Shown in pieces: positions 63,661-64,000 of a DNA stretch of 64,000 nt. The stretch is from Zoroaster sp. YZ-2022 (lineage: Eukaryota > Echinodermata > Asteroidea > Forcipulatida > Zoroasteridae), in assembly GCA_029582265.1 (NCBI GenBank), contig JAQQFT010000023.1:1637071-1701070 (forward strand). The letters are read 5' to 3'. The first letter of the stretch is position 1. Every line of letters begins with the position of its first letter. The notes under the pieces were generated by a model, which did no database searches, had not been told where the DNA came from, and was given only the letters and a program-made list of their open reading frames with translations. The position numbers and the translations under genes were made by a program.

Positions 63661-64000
63661 CGGAAAAACACAAAATCTTTGAATTTGGATAATGTCTTCA
63701 TACCTTAAACGGCCTCCATGGACACTTAGCCCCCTGTAAAATACGGTCAACTTGCATGCGGTTTCACAGAAAACAATACAGCACTGTACACTGTTACGAA
63801 AGAAACATTTCTAAGGTTGGGAATAACTTTTCAAGTTTTCAAGGGAGGCAGATAAAATTGATATCTAAATTAAAGCTTAGGTTCTCCCCTCTCGGAAAAA
63901 CACAAAATCTTTGAATTTGGATAATGTCTTCATACCTTAAACGGCCTCCATGGACACATAGCCCCCTGTAAAATACCGTCAACTTGCATGCGGTTTCACA

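Larger units (their letters stand above)
43761..64000 (+). repeat. Satellite subfamily B array (about 88 monomers of 231 bp), runs off the window
   Basis: Head-to-tail monomers. Measured spacings of the GGGAATAAC landmark around 44400-45330 are 231, 232, 230 and 231 bp. B-diagnostic features are GATAAATTTATATC, TTTCGTAAAAACAC (or CTCTCGGAAAAACAC), ATGTCTTCATACC, CACTTAGCCCC, TTTCACAGCAAAC, CACTGTACACTGTTACG and AAGAAACATTTCTAAGG. Poly-A length varies less than in A because ACGAAAGAAAC replaces the long A tract. The array shows nested multi-monomer repeats and contains a few monomers with A-type segments. No gene is seen. Confidence 0.97.

Noticed and set aside
1..64000. CRISPR array
   Set aside because: The repeat unit is ~231 bp with no unique spacers, and the context is eukaryotic satellite DNA.
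1..64000. tRNA, rRNA, 5S or snRNA genes embedded in the monomer
   Set aside because: No cloverleaf, A/B box pair or rRNA-like segment is recognisable in the monomer consensus on either strand.

Overview
The window is almost entirely one AT-rich (about 36% G+C) tandem satellite DNA with a monomer of about 231 bp. It has no credible protein-coding gene, rRNA or tRNA. The sequence suggests a eukaryotic, probably marine-invertebrate chromosome assembled from long reads and scaffolded with fixed 500-N gaps. A bivalve or other mollusc is my best guess. It rests on one inserted element whose layout resembles the non-autonomous Helentron elements described from bivalves (the pearl/BIV160 type), so the taxonomic call is weak.

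Layout: 1-17054 is satellite subfamily A in the + orientation (about 74 monomers). 17055-17554 is a gap of 500 N. 17555-36876 is subfamily A in the opposite orientation (about 84 monomers). 36877-37376 is a second gap of 500 N. 37377-39892 is a short diverged subfamily C array (+), interrupted at 38218-39354 by a 1.14-kb rolling-circle-type element with a core of about 147-bp repeats. 39893-42160 is subfamily B with many small insertions. 42161-42234 is a run of 74 G. 42235-43760 is the same satellite heavily eroded by deletions. 43761-64000 is a clean subfamily B array (+, about 88 monomers).

Within the arrays there is clear second-level structure. Left A monomers tend to alternate between HindIII-plus and HindIII-minus types. 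C monomers alternate as c1/c2 dimers. The B array between 51.06 and 60.1 kb is built from repeated multi-monomer blocks with spacings of 11, 13 and 18 monomers. A short hairpin lies at the same place in A and c1 monomers although its sequence differs. The array runs in one direction except for the middle contig, whose two edges are both gaps, so the inversion may be a scaffolding error.

No gene system is visible. The most notable items are the inserted Helentron-like element, the higher-order repeat structure, the covarying hairpin, and the signs that 39.9-43.8 kb and the contig orientation are assembly problems.
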